NCBI RefSeq assembly: GCF_009696605.1
Contig: NZ_VULR01000011.1
Location: 21,673-85,672 of the forward strand
Reading direction: 5' to 3'
Length of the DNA stretch: 64,000 nt
Source of the DNA: Anaerosalibacter bizertensis
GTDB taxonomy: Bacteria > Bacillota > Clostridia > Tissierellales > Sporanaerobacteraceae
Under the pieces are notes generated by a model. It did no database searches and had not been told where the DNA came from. It saw only the letters and a list, made by a program, of their open reading frames with translations. Position numbers and translations under genes: made by a program. Of the stretch, positions 42,798 to 53,055 are shown in pieces; positions within the stretch are counted from its first letter, which is position 1; the number at the start of each line of letters is the position of its first letter.

Positions 42798-42992
42798 ATG
42801 CCAAAAATGAAAACTCATAGAGGAGCAGCAAAAAGATTTAAAAAAACTGGAACAGGTAAATTGAGAAGATATAAAGCTTATAAAAGCCATAAGACTGGAA
42901 AGAAATCACCAAAAAGAGTAAGAAACTTAAGAAAAGGTGCAGTAGTTAGTGAAAGTGATTACAAGAGAATTAAAAACTTATTACCTTACTAG
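42798..42992 (+). CDS. rpmI: Ribosomal protein bL35
   Basis: A 64-residue basic protein, [20 protein letters not shown] at the start, the bL35 signature. ATG 42798 follows AAAGGAGG. Middle gene of the infC operon. Confidence 0.98.
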   Translation: MPKMKTHRGAAKRFKKTGTGKLRRYKAYKSHKTGKKSPKRVRNLRKGAVVSESDYKRIKNLLPY

Positions 42993-43028
42993 AATAAATT
43001 TATATAGGAAGCGAAGGAGGTAGCTCAT

Positions 43029-43379
43029 ATGGCAAGAGTGAAAAGAGCAGTAAATGCAAAAAAGAAACATAAAAAGGTATTAAAGCAAGCAAAAGGATAC
43101 TATGGTGCTAAAAGCAAATTATATAGACCAGCTAATCAAGCGGTAATGAAATCATTGGATTATGCATATACAGGAAGAAAGCTAAGAAAAAGAGATTTTA
43201 GAAAAATGTGGATATCAAGAATAAATGCAGCTGCAAGATTAAATGGAATGAATTATAGTACATTTATAAGCGGTTTAAAGAAAGCTAATATAGATATAAA
43301 CAGAAAAATGTTATCCGAAATGGCTATAAACGATCCAGAAGGTTTCTCAAAATTAGTAGAAATTGCAAAAGGTATGTAA
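43029..43379 (+). CDS. rplT: Ribosomal protein bL20
   Basis: A 116-residue basic protein ([48 protein letters not shown] segment [15 protein letters not shown]). It binds 23S rRNA early in assembly and probably represses the operon at its leader. Full length. Confidence 0.98.
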   Translation: MARVKRAVNAKKKHKKVLKQAKGYYGAKSKLYRPANQAVMKSLDYAYTGRKLRKRDFRKMWISRINAAARLNGMNYSTFISGLKKANIDINRKMLSEMAINDPEGFSKLVEIAKGM

Positions 43380-43382
43380 AGT

Positions 43383-43413
43383 AAAAGTTCCGATTTCGGA
43401 GCTTTTATTTTTT
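43383..43413 (+). terminator. Terminator of the infC operon
   Basis: An 11-bp stem with one G-U pair (43383-43393 with 43396-43406), T-rich tail. Confidence 0.75.
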
Positions 43414-43515
43414 CCTTCTTTACTCTGAAAGAATTTGTACATATTGGGATAAATTAATAACTATCTGCTATATTTGAAACACTATTTTTAGTACCATGTT
43501 TTAGGAGATGATTTA

Positions 43516-44865
43516 ATGGATTTTTTAAAAAGAAGATTAAGACAATTGGAGCTTAATCCTCCTAGAGTTTTGGCATTAGGGTTTGCTGGATTGATTTTAA
43601 TTGGAGCTATACTATTAAATCTGCCTATAGCTTCAAAAAGTGGAGAAAGTATCGGGTTTATAAATGCACTGTTTACATCAGCTTCGTCTGTATGTGTAAC
43701 AGGCCTTGTAGTAGTTAATACAGGTGAGTATTGGTCTTTGTTTGGACATATTGTTATTATATGCTTAATTCAAATGGGTGGATTAGGTTTTATGACTTTA
43801 GCTACACTAGTTGCTTTAATCTTGGGTAAAAAAATAACTCTAAAGGAAAGACTTATAATAAAAGAACAATTGAATCAAGAAACAATGTCTGGTTTAGTTA
43901 AACTTACTAAGTATGTAATCCTTTCGACATTTGCAATAGAGGGATTAGGAGCTCTTTTTCTTTCTACTAGGTTTATTCCTAGATATGGATTCATCAAGGG
44001 ATTATGGTTTTCAATCTTTCATTCAATTTCGGCATTTTGTAATGCGGGATTTGATATTACAGGAAATAGTATAGTTCCTTTTAAGGGCGATATTGTAGTA
44101 AATTTAACTATAGCTTTTCTCATAATAATAGGAGGTTTAGGTTTTTCAGTATATATTGATATATCTAGGCACAAAAGGTTTAATAGATTATCTTTACATT
44201 CAAAACTTGTTTTAGTGATTACCCTAATACTTATAATAGTAGGAATGATATTATTTTATATAATAGAATGGGATAATCTAGGAACTTTAGAGCCATTAAA
44301 TACAAAAGAAAGGATTGTAGCATCTTTTTTTCAATCGGTAGTTACAAGAACTGCAGGATTTAATTCTATAGATATGTCAAAGATGAAAGATACTACAACG
44401 TTTATTATGATAATATTAATGTTTATTGGAGGTTCTCCTGGTTCTACAGCTGGAGGAATAAAAACTACAACTTTTGGAGCAATACTTTTAACTACTTTTA
44501 CAGTTATAAGAGGAGGTAGAGATGTAGTAGCCTATAAAAGGAGAATTCCTCAAGAAATAATATATAGGGCTTTAACTATAGCTAGTATAGGAATATTTTT
44601 AGTAACTGTTATTTCAATGATATTGACTATTTCTGAAGGTGCAAATTTCTTAGATCTATTATTTGAAACTACATCTGCATTTGCTACTGTAGGACTTACA
44701 AGAGGAGTAACACCAGATTTAACTGATTTCGGAAAAATACTAATAGCGATTACCATGTATTTAGGTAGGGTAGGACCTTTGACTATGGCATTTGCTTTTG
44801 CTAAAAGGCAAAAGAATTCAATTAAAAATTATAGATATTCAGAAGGCAATATACTTGTTGGCTAG
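43516..44865 (+). CDS. TrkH/KtrB-type potassium uptake membrane subunit
   Basis: A 449-residue polytopic protein with four pore-loop repeats; SSVCVTGLVVVNTGEYW, FHSISAFCNAGFDITGNS, VTRTAGFNSIDMS and SAFATVGLTRGVTP carry the filter glycines. Length fits KtrB. It moves K+ (with Na+ in KtrB). The regulatory RCK subunit gene lies 14 nt downstream, so the pair forms one transporter. ATG 43516 follows AGGAGATG. Confidence 0.9.
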   Translation: MDFLKRRLRQLELNPPRVLALGFAGLILIGAILLNLPIASKSGESIGFINALFTSASSVCVTGLVVVNTGEYWSLFGHIVIICLIQMGGLGFMTLATLVALILGKKITLKERLIIKEQLNQETMSGLVKLTKYVILSTFAIEGLGALFLSTRFIPRYGFIKGLWFSIFHSISAFCNAGFDITGNSIVPFKGDIVVNLTIAFLIIIGGLGFSVYIDISRHKRFNRLSLHSKLVLVITLILIIVGMILFYIIEWDNLGTLEPLNTKERIVASFFQSVVTRTAGFNSIDMSKMKDTTTFIMIILMFIGGSPGSTAGGIKTTTFGAILLTTFTVIRGGRDVVAYKRRIPQEIIYRALTIASIGIFLVTVISMILTISEGANFLDLLFETTSAFATVGLTRGVTPDLTDFGKILIAITMYLGRVGPLTMAFAFAKRQKNSIKNYRYSEGNILVG

Positions 44866-44879
44866 AAAGGAGATAGAGT

Positions 44880-45536
44880 ATGAAACAATATGTAGTTATT
44901 GGATGTGGGCGTTTTGGTTCAAGTGTGGCAAAAACATTATATGAACTTGGAAATGATGTATTGGCTATAGATAGGAATGAAGAAATAGTTCAGGAAATAT
45001 CTGAATATGTAACCCATGCTGTTCAAGCAGATGTAATGGATGAAAATGTATTGAAAGAATTAGGAATTAGGAATTTTGATGTTGTAATTGTAAGTATTGG
45101 CTCTGATTTAGAGGCTTCTATATTAGCAACTTTAATTGCAAAAGAATTAGGGGTAAAAGTTGTTATAGCAAAAGCTCAAAGTGAATTACATGGAAAAGTA
45201 TTATCAAAAATAGGAGCAGATAAAGTAATTTTTCCAGAAAGAGATATGGGTGTAAGGGTTGGACATAATTTAGTGTCATCAAATATCTTAGATTTTATAG
45301 AGCTTTCTCCAGATTTTAGCATTGTAGAAATAACTGCTATCCCTGAATGGGAGAATAAGACATTAAAAGAATTGAAATTGCCTACTAATTATGGAATAAA
45401 TATTATGGCAGTAAAAAGTGGAGACTATATAAATGTTTCTCCTTATGCAGATGATAAAATTTTAGAAGGGGATATATTAGTGGTTATTGGAAATACAGAG
45501 GATATTAAGAAACTAGAAAAAAGTTCAGGTGAATAA
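44880..45536 (+). CDS. TrkA/KtrA-type regulatory subunit (RCK)
   Basis: A 218-residue cytosolic protein with RCK_N (VVIGCGRFGSSVAKTLYELG, nucleotide-binding GCGRFG, Asp in VLAIDRNEE) and RCK_C (EITAIPEWENKTLKELKLP). It gates the adjacent channel-like subunit by binding nucleotides. ATG 44880 follows AAAGGAG. Confidence 0.93.
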   Translation: MKQYVVIGCGRFGSSVAKTLYELGNDVLAIDRNEEIVQEISEYVTHAVQADVMDENVLKELGIRNFDVVIVSIGSDLEASILATLIAKELGVKVVIAKAQSELHGKVLSKIGADKVIFPERDMGVRVGHNLVSSNILDFIELSPDFSIVEITAIPEWENKTLKELKLPTNYGINIMAVKSGDYINVSPYADDKILEGDILVVIGNTEDIKKLEKSSGE

Positions 45537-45540
45537 TGAA

Positions 45541-46338
45541 ATGAAAAAGATAAATAGTCCCTCTAATCCAATTATTAAAGTGGTAAAGGGACTTTATAAG
45601 AAAAAGGAAAGATGGAAAAAAAGACTTTTCCTGATAGAAGGGGTAAAAATAGTTGAAGAATGTATAAGGTGGGATATTGAACCTGTATATATTTTATTTT
45701 CAAATGATTTATTTAAGACTACTGGAGGAGAAAAATTATTTAATAATATAAAAAAATATGATGATAAACTAATAAATCTTCCTAGTAGATTACTTAAAGA
45801 TATTTCAGATACAGAAAATCCTCAAGGTATATTAGCTGTTTTAAATTTTAATAATATAGACTTTAAAGTGCTCCTTGAAAAAAAAGATAAATTTATTGTT
45901 ATATTGGATGAACTTCAAGACCCAGGTAATATGGGTACAATAATAAGGACTGCCGATGCTTTTGGAGCAAGCGGAGTGGTTTTGACTCCAAATTGTGTAG
46001 ATTTATATAATCCAAAAGTTGTTCGTTCAACTATGGGATCTTTATTTCATATTCCTATAGCTCAAGTAGAAGATAAAATCCAGCTAATAGAAGAGTTAAA
46101 AAATGAACATATAAAAATATATGCCACGTCTTTAGAGTCTGCAAATTATATTTATGATGTAGACTTTAAAAGAGATTTTGCTTTAGTAATTGGTAATGAA
46201 TCTAAAGGTATATCACAAGAAATATTAGATTTAGCAGATAATACTATTAAAATTCCTATAATAGGAAATGCAGAATCTTTAAATGCAGCTATAGCATCAT
46301 CTATAATAATGTATGAAACTGTTAGGCAGAGAAGCTAA
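45541..46338 (+). CDS. TrmH/SpoU-family RNA methyltransferase
   Basis: Start placed at ATG 45541, after AGGTGA, since GTG 45529 overlaps the upstream stop. The 265-residue SPOUT enzyme has an N-terminal substrate-binding domain (SNPIIKVVKGLYKKKERW, FLIEGVKIVEE), and the knotted SAM domain: LDELQDPGNMGTIIRTADAF, ALVIGNESKGIS, IPIIGNAESLNAAIASSII. Predicted 2'-O-ribose methylation of rRNA; exact site unknown. Confidence 0.9.
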   Translation: MKKINSPSNPIIKVVKGLYKKKERWKKRLFLIEGVKIVEECIRWDIEPVYILFSNDLFKTTGGEKLFNNIKKYDDKLINLPSRLLKDISDTENPQGILAVLNFNNIDFKVLLEKKDKFIVILDELQDPGNMGTIIRTADAFGASGVVLTPNCVDLYNPKVVRSTMGSLFHIPIAQVEDKIQLIEELKNEHIKIYATSLESANYIYDVDFKRDFALVIGNESKGISQEILDLADNTIKIPIIGNAESLNAAIASSIIMYETVRQRS

Positions 46339-46398
46339 TATTTCTTGTATTTTATCTTTGCTAGTGCTATAATTTAATAAAATAGTTTTGAGATTTGC

Positions 46399-46432
46399 GA
46401 CCTTACCTCTATGGGATAGGTCTTATTTTTTA
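46399..46432 (+). terminator. Terminator before pheS
   Basis: GACCT...AGGTC stem (46399-46403 with 46418-46422), extended with mismatches, then TTATTTTTT. Confidence 0.55.
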
Positions 46433-46461
46433 TATAGTCAGGAATGAAAGGAGTTTGGAAG

Positions 46462-47484
46462 ATGAAGGATGAGATAAATAAGATTAAAGAAGAGGCAATG
46501 GGAGAAATAAAAACTTTAAACAATATGGAAGAATTAGAAGAGTTGAGAATTAAATTTTTAGGTAAAAAAGGCAAATTAACTAAGGTACTTAGAGGTATGG
46601 GCAAATTGTCTAATGATGAAAGGCCTGTAATTGGGCAAATGGCTAATGAGGTAAGACGGGATATTGAAAAAGAAATAAATAATACAAGAAAAAGATTAAA
46701 AAGGGAAATTCAAAAAAAGAAATTAGAAAAGGAAAGAATAGATATATCAATTCCTGGTAAAAACTTTATCTTGGGACACAGACATCCCTTAGTTAAAACT
46801 ATAGAAGAGCTAGAAAATATATTTATGAATATGGGGTTTAGTGTAGTTTATGGTCCGGAAGTAGAGACGGTTGAGAATAATTTTGATGAATTAAACTCTC
46901 CGGAGAATCATCCATCAAGAGATTTAACAGATACGTTTTATATAACTGAGGATATACTTTTAAGAACTCATACATCACCTGTTCAAATAAGGGTTATGAA
47001 AGAAAACAAACCTCCACTAAGAATAGTATCAGCAGGTAGAACTTTTAGATTTGATGATGTAGATGATACTCATTCTCCTATGTTCCATCAATTAGAAGGA
47101 CTTGTAGTTGATGAAAATGTGACTATGGCTAATTTAAAGGAGACAATCGATATTTTTATAAAAGAGTTATTTGGAGAGGATATGAGGACGAGATTTAGAC
47201 CACATTATTTTCCGTTTACTGAACCAAGTGCAGAAGTTGATGTATCTTGTCTTAACTGTAAAGGAAAAGGATGTGAAGAATGTAATGGAACAGGGTGGAG
47301 TATGGAACTTTTAGGATGCGGAATGGTAAATCCAAAAGTACTTAAGAACTGTGGTATAGATCCAGAAAAATATAGTGGTTTTGCTTTTGGATTAGGAATA
47401 GACAGAATAGCTATGGTAAAATATGAAATAGATAATATTAGGTTATTATTTGAAAATGATATAAGATTTTTAGAACAATTTTAA
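46462..47484 (+). CDS. pheS: Phenylalanyl-tRNA synthetase alpha subunit
   Basis: Start at ATG 46462, 8 nt after AAAGGAG. The 340-residue catalytic subunit has an N-terminal coiled coil (MEELEELRIKFLGKKGKLTK), motif 2 TFRFDDVDDTHSPMFHQLEG and motif 3 FAFGLGIDRIAMVKYEID. It charges tRNA-Phe as an alpha2-beta2 complex with PheT. A small CxxC cluster is present (CLNCKGKGCEECNG), an insertion in some lineages. Confidence 0.96.
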   Translation: MKDEINKIKEEAMGEIKTLNNMEELEELRIKFLGKKGKLTKVLRGMGKLSNDERPVIGQMANEVRRDIEKEINNTRKRLKREIQKKKLEKERIDISIPGKNFILGHRHPLVKTIEELENIFMNMGFSVVYGPEVETVENNFDELNSPENHPSRDLTDTFYITEDILLRTHTSPVQIRVMKENKPPLRIVSAGRTFRFDDVDDTHSPMFHQLEGLVVDENVTMANLKETIDIFIKELFGEDMRTRFRPHYFPFTEPSAEVDVSCLNCKGKGCEECNGTGWSMELLGCGMVNPKVLKNCGIDPEKYSGFAFGLGIDRIAMVKYEIDNIRLLFENDIRFLEQF

Positions 47485-47502
47485 GAATTGGAGGAAGAAA
47501 AA

Positions 47503-49899
47503 ATGTTATTACCTATGAAATGGTTGAAAGATTATATAGATATAGATATAGACTCAAAAGAACTTTCTGATAAACTAACTTTAACTGGTTCTCATGTAGA
47601 ATCTATTATACCTTTAGACAAAGGTATCAAGAAGGTAGTGGTAGGAAAAATATTAAGTATAGAAAAGCATCCTAATGCAGATAAGCTAGTAATAACCACT
47701 ACAGATGTAGGAGATGAGAAGCTTAAAATAATAACAGGAGCTTCAAATATAAAAGAAGGAGATTATGTACCAGTAGCACTAGTTGGTGCAAGACTTCCAG
47801 GTGGAATTAAAATAAAGAAAAGTAAATTAAGAGGCGAAGAGTCTTTTGGAATGCTTTGTTCATTAGATGAGTTAGGTATAAATGATAATGTTGTACCTAA
47901 AGAACAGAGAGATGGGATATTTATTTTAGATAAAGAATACCCTCTAGGCATGGATATAAAAGACATATTGGGACTTAATGGGGATGTGATAGAGCTTGAA
48001 ATAACCCCAAACAGACCAGATTGTTTAAGCATTATAGGAATGGCAAGGGAAACCTGTGCTACATTTGATAAGAAAATAAAGTATCCAGAAATTTCAATTA
48101 GAAAAGAAGAAGAAAGTATAAATAATTATGTTAAAGATGTAGAAATATTAGATAAAGATTTGTGCAATAGATATTATGCTAAAGTTATAAAAGATGTAAA
48201 GATAGAAAGCTCACCACTATGGTTACAGACTAGGCTTATGGAAGCAGGAGTACGTCCTATAAATAACATTGTAGATGTGACCAATTATGTAATGTTAGAA
48301 TTTGGAGAACCTATCCATGCTTTTGATTTAAATAAGATAAAAGATGAAAAAATTATTGTAAGAAGAGCATTAGATTCAGAAAAAATTACTACTATTGATG
48401 GTGTTGAAAGAAAGTTAAATCCTTCAAATCTAGTTATAGCAGACAGTGAAAAGCCAATAGCTATAGCTGGAATAATGGGAGGATTGGATTCAGAAGTTAC
48501 AAGTGAAACAAAAACTATTTTAATAGAGACAGCTAATTTTAATGATAAAAATGTAAGGCTTACGTCAAAATCATTGAATCTTAGAACTGAAGCTTCAGCA
48601 AGGTTTGAAAAGGGAATAGATCCAAATCTATGTGAAATTGCTTGTAATAGGGTTTGTCAATTAATAGAAGAAATAGGTGCTGGAAAAGTAGTTGGCGAAT
48701 ACATAGATGACTATATAGAAAAATCCATAGAAAAAGTTATTACTTTACGAACTGATAAGGTTAATAGACTTCTTGGAACTAATATAGATAAAAATGATAT
48801 GATTGATATACTAGAGAGATTAGAATTAAAAGTAGAAGAAAAAGAAGAGTGTTTAGAAGTTACAGTTCCTACTTTTAGATTGGATTTGGAAGCAGAAGTA
48901 GATTTAATTGAAGAAATAGGAAGAATATATGGTTTTCATAATATAAAAAATGAGCCTTTGAGAGGGGCTTTAATTAGAGGTGAAAAGCCTTATGATAAGG
49001 CTATTGAAGATAAAGCGAAGTTAATACTCGAAGGTTTAGGAATGAATGAAATATTAACTTATTCATTTGTAAGTCCTAAAGCATATGATAAAATAAAATT
49101 AAGTGAAGATAGTGAAAAAAGGAAATATATAAAGATAATGAATCCTTTAGGGGAAGATTATAGTGTTATGAGAACTACCCTTATTCCAAATGCTATGGAC
49201 GTTTTAGCAAGAAATTATAACTATGGGGTAGAAAGAGCCTTTATATATGAGATAGGAAATATATTCATACCGAAAGAATTACCAATTAAAAATCTACCAA
49301 TTGAAAGGAAAATATTATCTTTAGGCATGTATGGTGATGTGGATTATTTTTATATAAAGGGAGTTGTAGATACACTTCTTGAAAGATTAGGAATATTAAA
49401 ATGTAAATACTTAAGAGAAGAAAATCATCCTTCTTTCCATCCAGGTAGAACTGCTAATATTATTTATAAAGATAAAGTTTTAGGTGTTATTGGAGAAATT
49501 CATCCAGATATTTTAGAAAATTATCATATAAAAGAGAGAGTTTATATATCAGAACTAGATTTTGATACAATAATAGAGATTGCAAACTTGGAAAGACAAT
49601 ATAAGCCTTTAGCTAAATATCCAGCTATTATAAGAGATTTAGCTATAGTACTTGATAGAGAGATATTAGTAAAAGATATTGAAGAAAAGATTTTAGAGAA
49701 TGGAGAAGGATTAATAGAAAAAGTAGATTTATTCGATGTATATATGGGTAAACAGATTCCAGAGGACAAAAAAAGTATTGCTTTTTCAGTTACTTATAGA
49801 TCTAGTGAGAGAACATTAAAAGATGAAGAAGTAACTAAAGTTCATAATAATATAATTAATAAATTAGAGGAAACTTTCAAAGCCAATCTTAGAAGTTAG
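47503..49899 (+). CDS. pheT: Phenylalanyl-tRNA synthetase beta subunit
   Basis: Start at ATG 47503 behind GGAGGAAG. The 798-residue subunit shows a tRNA-binding EMAP-like domain (~40-150, VVVGKILSIEKHPNADKLVI), B3/B4 editing region (ITPNRPDCLSIIGMARE), B5 domain, a pseudo-catalytic domain and the C-terminal FDX anticodon-binding domain (KYPAIIRDLAIVLD). Starts 18 nt after pheS. Confidence 0.97.
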   Translation: MLLPMKWLKDYIDIDIDSKELSDKLTLTGSHVESIIPLDKGIKKVVVGKILSIEKHPNADKLVITTTDVGDEKLKIITGASNIKEGDYVPVALVGARLPGGIKIKKSKLRGEESFGMLCSLDELGINDNVVPKEQRDGIFILDKEYPLGMDIKDILGLNGDVIELEITPNRPDCLSIIGMARETCATFDKKIKYPEISIRKEEESINNYVKDVEILDKDLCNRYYAKVIKDVKIESSPLWLQTRLMEAGVRPINNIVDVTNYVMLEFGEPIHAFDLNKIKDEKIIVRRALDSEKITTIDGVERKLNPSNLVIADSEKPIAIAGIMGGLDSEVTSETKTILIETANFNDKNVRLTSKSLNLRTEASARFEKGIDPNLCEIACNRVCQLIEEIGAGKVVGEYIDDYIEKSIEKVITLRTDKVNRLLGTNIDKNDMIDILERLELKVEEKEECLEVTVPTFRLDLEAEVDLIEEIGRIYGFHNIKNEPLRGALIRGEKPYDKAIEDKAKLILEGLGMNEILTYSFVSPKAYDKIKLSEDSEKRKYIKIMNPLGEDYSVMRTTLIPNAMDVLARNYNYGVERAFIYEIGNIFIPKELPIKNLPIERKILSLGMYGDVDYFYIKGVVDTLLERLGILKCKYLREENHPSFHPGRTANIIYKDKVLGVIGEIHPDILENYHIKERVYISELDFDTIIEIANLERQYKPLAKYPAIIRDLAIVLDREILVKDIEEKILENGEGLIEKVDLFDVYMGKQIPEDKKSIAFSVTYRSSERTLKDEEVTKVHNNIINKLEETFKANLRS

Positions 49900-49926
49900 A
49901 GGGGTAGATATATTCTACTCCTTTAA
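49900..49926 (+). terminator. Terminator after pheT
   Basis: An 8-bp stem with one G-U (49901-49908 with 49914-49921) and short T run. Confidence 0.6.
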
Positions 49927-50004
49927 TTAAATCTTTAAATAAAGGAAAAACAATATTTAAGAAGAATACTTATATATGAACTAAATAAAGGGAGAGGGTA
50001 AGTT

Positions 50005-50574
50005 ATGACAGATAAAAAGAAAGTAGAAGTTAATATAGTTGGTCGTAACTTTACAGTTGTAGGAAATGAATCTGAAGAATATATAAAAGGTATTGCAGCC
50101 TTTGTAGATGAGAAAATAAAAGAAGTGAGTTCCAAAAATGAAAAATTGAATGATTTAATGGCAACTATTCTTGCAACATTTAATATGGCTGATGAGTACT
50201 ATAGAACCTATAAAGAATTGGAAAATTTAAAAATGGAAGTTAAGGAACCTATGGAAAATTATGATGGGCTTATTAAGGAATTAGAAACAAGCAAAATAAG
50301 GATTAAAGAATTAGAAGAAGAATGTAATATCTATAAAAATGAGCTATTGGAAGCTAAAAGAAATCATGAAAGTGTAAATAAATCTGTTACAAAATATGAA
50401 CAGGCTATATATCTTAAAGAAAATGAATTGAAACAGAATCAGAAGATTATAAAAGATTTACAAGACAAATTATATCAAAATCAAATGGAACTGATTCAAA
50501 CTAAGAAAGAGTTAGATGAGGTAGTAAAAGATCTTGATAAAAATAATAGCATATTTAATAAGGAGGAATTGTAA
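50005..50574 (+). CDS. zapA: Cell-division protein ZapA
   Basis: A 189-residue protein. Residues ~1-90 match ZapA (KKVEVNIVGRNFTVVGNESE, EYIKGIAAFVDEKI, ILATFNMADEYYRTYKEL), the rest is coiled coil, longer than the ~90-residue classical form. It bundles FtsZ filaments. ATG 50005 follows GGGAGAGGG. Precedes the U32 peptidase gene, a pairing common in Clostridia. Confidence 0.88.
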   Translation: MTDKKKVEVNIVGRNFTVVGNESEEYIKGIAAFVDEKIKEVSSKNEKLNDLMATILATFNMADEYYRTYKELENLKMEVKEPMENYDGLIKELETSKIRIKELEEECNIYKNELLEAKRNHESVNKSVTKYEQAIYLKENELKQNQKIIKDLQDKLYQNQMELIQTKKELDEVVKDLDKNNSIFNKEEL

Positions 50575-50579
50575 TACAG

Positions 50580-53018
50580 GTGGAAAAAAAGAATAAAAAA
50601 GTTGAGTTATTGGCTCCTGTAGGAAGTATGGAATCACTATATGCTGCAGTACAAAATGGTGCACAGGCAGTTTATTTAGGAGGAAAACTTTTTAGTGCTA
50701 GACAATATGCTTCTAATTTTGATTTAGAAGAGTTGAAAGTTGCAGTAAGATATGCACATTTAAGAGGAGTAAAGGTTTATGTAACTGCAAATATTTTATT
50801 GAGAGATGATGAAATAGAAGAAGCTATTGATTATATAAAATCATTATATGAAATAGATATAGATGCTTTAATTATACAAGATATTGGATTAGCATCTTTA
50901 GTAAAAAACATATTTCCTGAGTTTGAGATTCACGGAAGCACTCAAATGACTATAAATAATTTAGAAGGAACTATTTTTTTAGAAAATATGGGTTTTCAAA
51001 GGGTAGTTTTAGCAAGAGAACTTTCCGTTGAAGAAATTAAATATATTAATGACAGAAGTAATATTGAATTAGAAGCTTTTGTACATGGAGCACTTTGCGT
51101 ATGTTATTCTGGTCAATGTCTTATGAGTAGTATTATAGGTGGCAGAAGTGGTAATAGAGGGAGATGTGCTCAGCCTTGTAGAATGCCTTATTCTATTGTA
51201 AGTTTAAAAGATGGAAATCATGTTTTTAAAGATTATGAAAAAAAGTATGTTTTAAGTCCGAAGGATTTAAATACTATAGAAAAATTAGAGGAAATAATAG
51301 AAAGTGGAATTATGTCTTTAAAGATAGAAGGAAGAATGAAGAGGCCAGAATACGTAGCTACTGTAGTCAATAAGTACAGAAAAGCTCTAGATTTAGGTAG
51401 TAATAAAATATCGGAAATTGATAAAAGAGAGATTGAAGAAATATTTAATAGAGGTTTTACTAAAGGTTATTTATTTGGAGATTTTGGGGATAGAATAATA
51501 TCTTTAGATAAACCTAATAATAGAGGGATTTGTATAGGTAAAGTTGTAAAGGTAGATAGAAATAAAATATATATTCGATTAAAGGAAGATGTTCAAGTTA
51601 AAGATGGAATTCAACTTGTTACAAATAAAGGTGAAGAGGTAGGATTGGTATTGGACAATTCTGCTAGAAAAGGTACTATATTAAAAATAGATAAGATAAA
51701 GGGAGTGGATATAAATTCCTTAGTATATAGGACATCTAACAATCTTTTACTAGAAAAAGCGAAAGAGTCTTTTGAAAACATAGAAAATATAAAGTATCCT
51801 ATAGATATTGATGTATTTATATCCATAGGGAAGATACCAGTCCTTATAATAAGAGATGATGAACATACTATAAAAGTAGAAGGAAGCAGATTGGTAGAAA
51901 AAGCAAAAAAGGTGTCTTTAACAGAAGAAAGGGTAAAGAATCAATTAAATAAGTTGACAAATGAACCATATTATATAGAAAATATAAAGATTTATTTAGA
52001 TGAGAATTCTTTCCTTCCTTTAAGCGAACTAAATAGTTTGAGAAGGAGAGGAATAGAATTATTGAATGAAAAAAAAGCGGTGTTTAATAATAGAGAAAAA
52101 GTATCTAATACTGTATTTGAATCAAGAGTTAGAAATTGTTTTGAATTTGAAAAGAGAGAGAAAGTACAAATTCAAAATAGGAAATTGAGTGTAAAGGTAT
52201 CTAATATTGAACAATTTCAAAAGTTGGATTTAGAAAAGTTGGATAGAATATATATAGGATTTAATGAGGATTTATTAAATTGCGTAAAAGAAGTAAGTAA
52301 TAAAGGAAAAGAGGTTTATATTGATACTGGAAAAATACTTAGTGAATTAGAGTTAAAAAACTTAGAGAAAAAAGTAAAAACGGTTATAAATTATATAAAC
52401 GGAATATCTGTGTCTAATTTAGGGACTTTTCAATTTGTAAAAGACAAATTTAATTTAAATATCCATGGAGATATAGGACTGAATGTGTTTAATAGTTTTA
52501 CTTCAAGAGCATTGTGGAATATGGGTGCTAGTAGTATATCCCTCTCTCCTGAGTTGAATTTAAAACAAATAGAAGAAATTTGTAAAAAAGGAAATATAGT
52601 TTATGAAACTATAGGCTATGGCTATTTACCTACTATGGTAACTAAACACTGCCCTATGTCATTAATTAAAAAATGCAATAATAATTTAAATTGCAATGAA
52701 TGTTCTTTTAGAGAAGGATATGGTTTAAAAGATAGAAAAAATAAAATATTTGCATTTATAAGAAAAAACAAGATAACCACTATATACAATAGTGTTCCTC
52801 TTATGGTTTTAGAAGAATTAGAAGAGATATATAATAGTGGTGTTAATATAATAAAATTAGATTTTTCATTTGAAAGAGAAGGGATAGAAACTATTCAGAA
52901 GGCTTTTTATGATTATATAAATGGGAATTTAGGAAAAAAAGAAATAGAAGAAATAACAGATTATTGTAAAGAAAAAACTGGAATAACCAAAGGACATTAT
53001 TTTAGAGGAGTTTTATAA
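50580..53018 (+). CDS. U32 family peptidase
   Basis: GTG 50580 start, behind AAGGAGG at ~50560. The 812-residue protein has the U32 N-terminal barrel (LLAPVGSMESLYAAVQNGAQ, VYVTANILLRDDEI), the signature EAFVHGALCVCYSGQCLMSS with GNRGRCAQPCR, SLKIEGRMKRPEYVATVV, and a C-terminal extension with CNNNLNCNEC. U32 proteins include collagenase-like peptidases and tRNA/rRNA hydroxylation factors; which applies is open. Confidence 0.9.
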   Translation: MEKKNKKVELLAPVGSMESLYAAVQNGAQAVYLGGKLFSARQYASNFDLEELKVAVRYAHLRGVKVYVTANILLRDDEIEEAIDYIKSLYEIDIDALIIQDIGLASLVKNIFPEFEIHGSTQMTINNLEGTIFLENMGFQRVVLARELSVEEIKYINDRSNIELEAFVHGALCVCYSGQCLMSSIIGGRSGNRGRCAQPCRMPYSIVSLKDGNHVFKDYEKKYVLSPKDLNTIEKLEEIIESGIMSLKIEGRMKRPEYVATVVNKYRKALDLGSNKISEIDKREIEEIFNRGFTKGYLFGDFGDRIISLDKPNNRGICIGKVVKVDRNKIYIRLKEDVQVKDGIQLVTNKGEEVGLVLDNSARKGTILKIDKIKGVDINSLVYRTSNNLLLEKAKESFENIENIKYPIDIDVFISIGKIPVLIIRDDEHTIKVEGSRLVEKAKKVSLTEERVKNQLNKLTNEPYYIENIKIYLDENSFLPLSELNSLRRRGIELLNEKKAVFNNREKVSNTVFESRVRNCFEFEKREKVQIQNRKLSVKVSNIEQFQKLDLEKLDRIYIGFNEDLLNCVKEVSNKGKEVYIDTGKILSELELKNLEKKVKTVINYINGISVSNLGTFQFVKDKFNLNIHGDIGLNVFNSFTSRALWNMGASSISLSPELNLKQIEEICKKGNIVYETIGYGYLPTMVTKHCPMSLIKKCNNNLNCNECSFREGYGLKDRKNKIFAFIRKNKITTIYNSVPLMVLEELEEIYNSGVNIIKLDFSFEREGIETIQKAFYDYINGNLGKKEIEEITDYCKEKTGITKGHYFRGVL

Positions 53019-53055
53019 TATTGTATAAACTTCAAGATTTTGAGGTGACGATTGT

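Noticed and set aside
46340..46461. T-box leader before pheS
   Set aside because: Too short and no T-box motif; only a simple terminator is seen.
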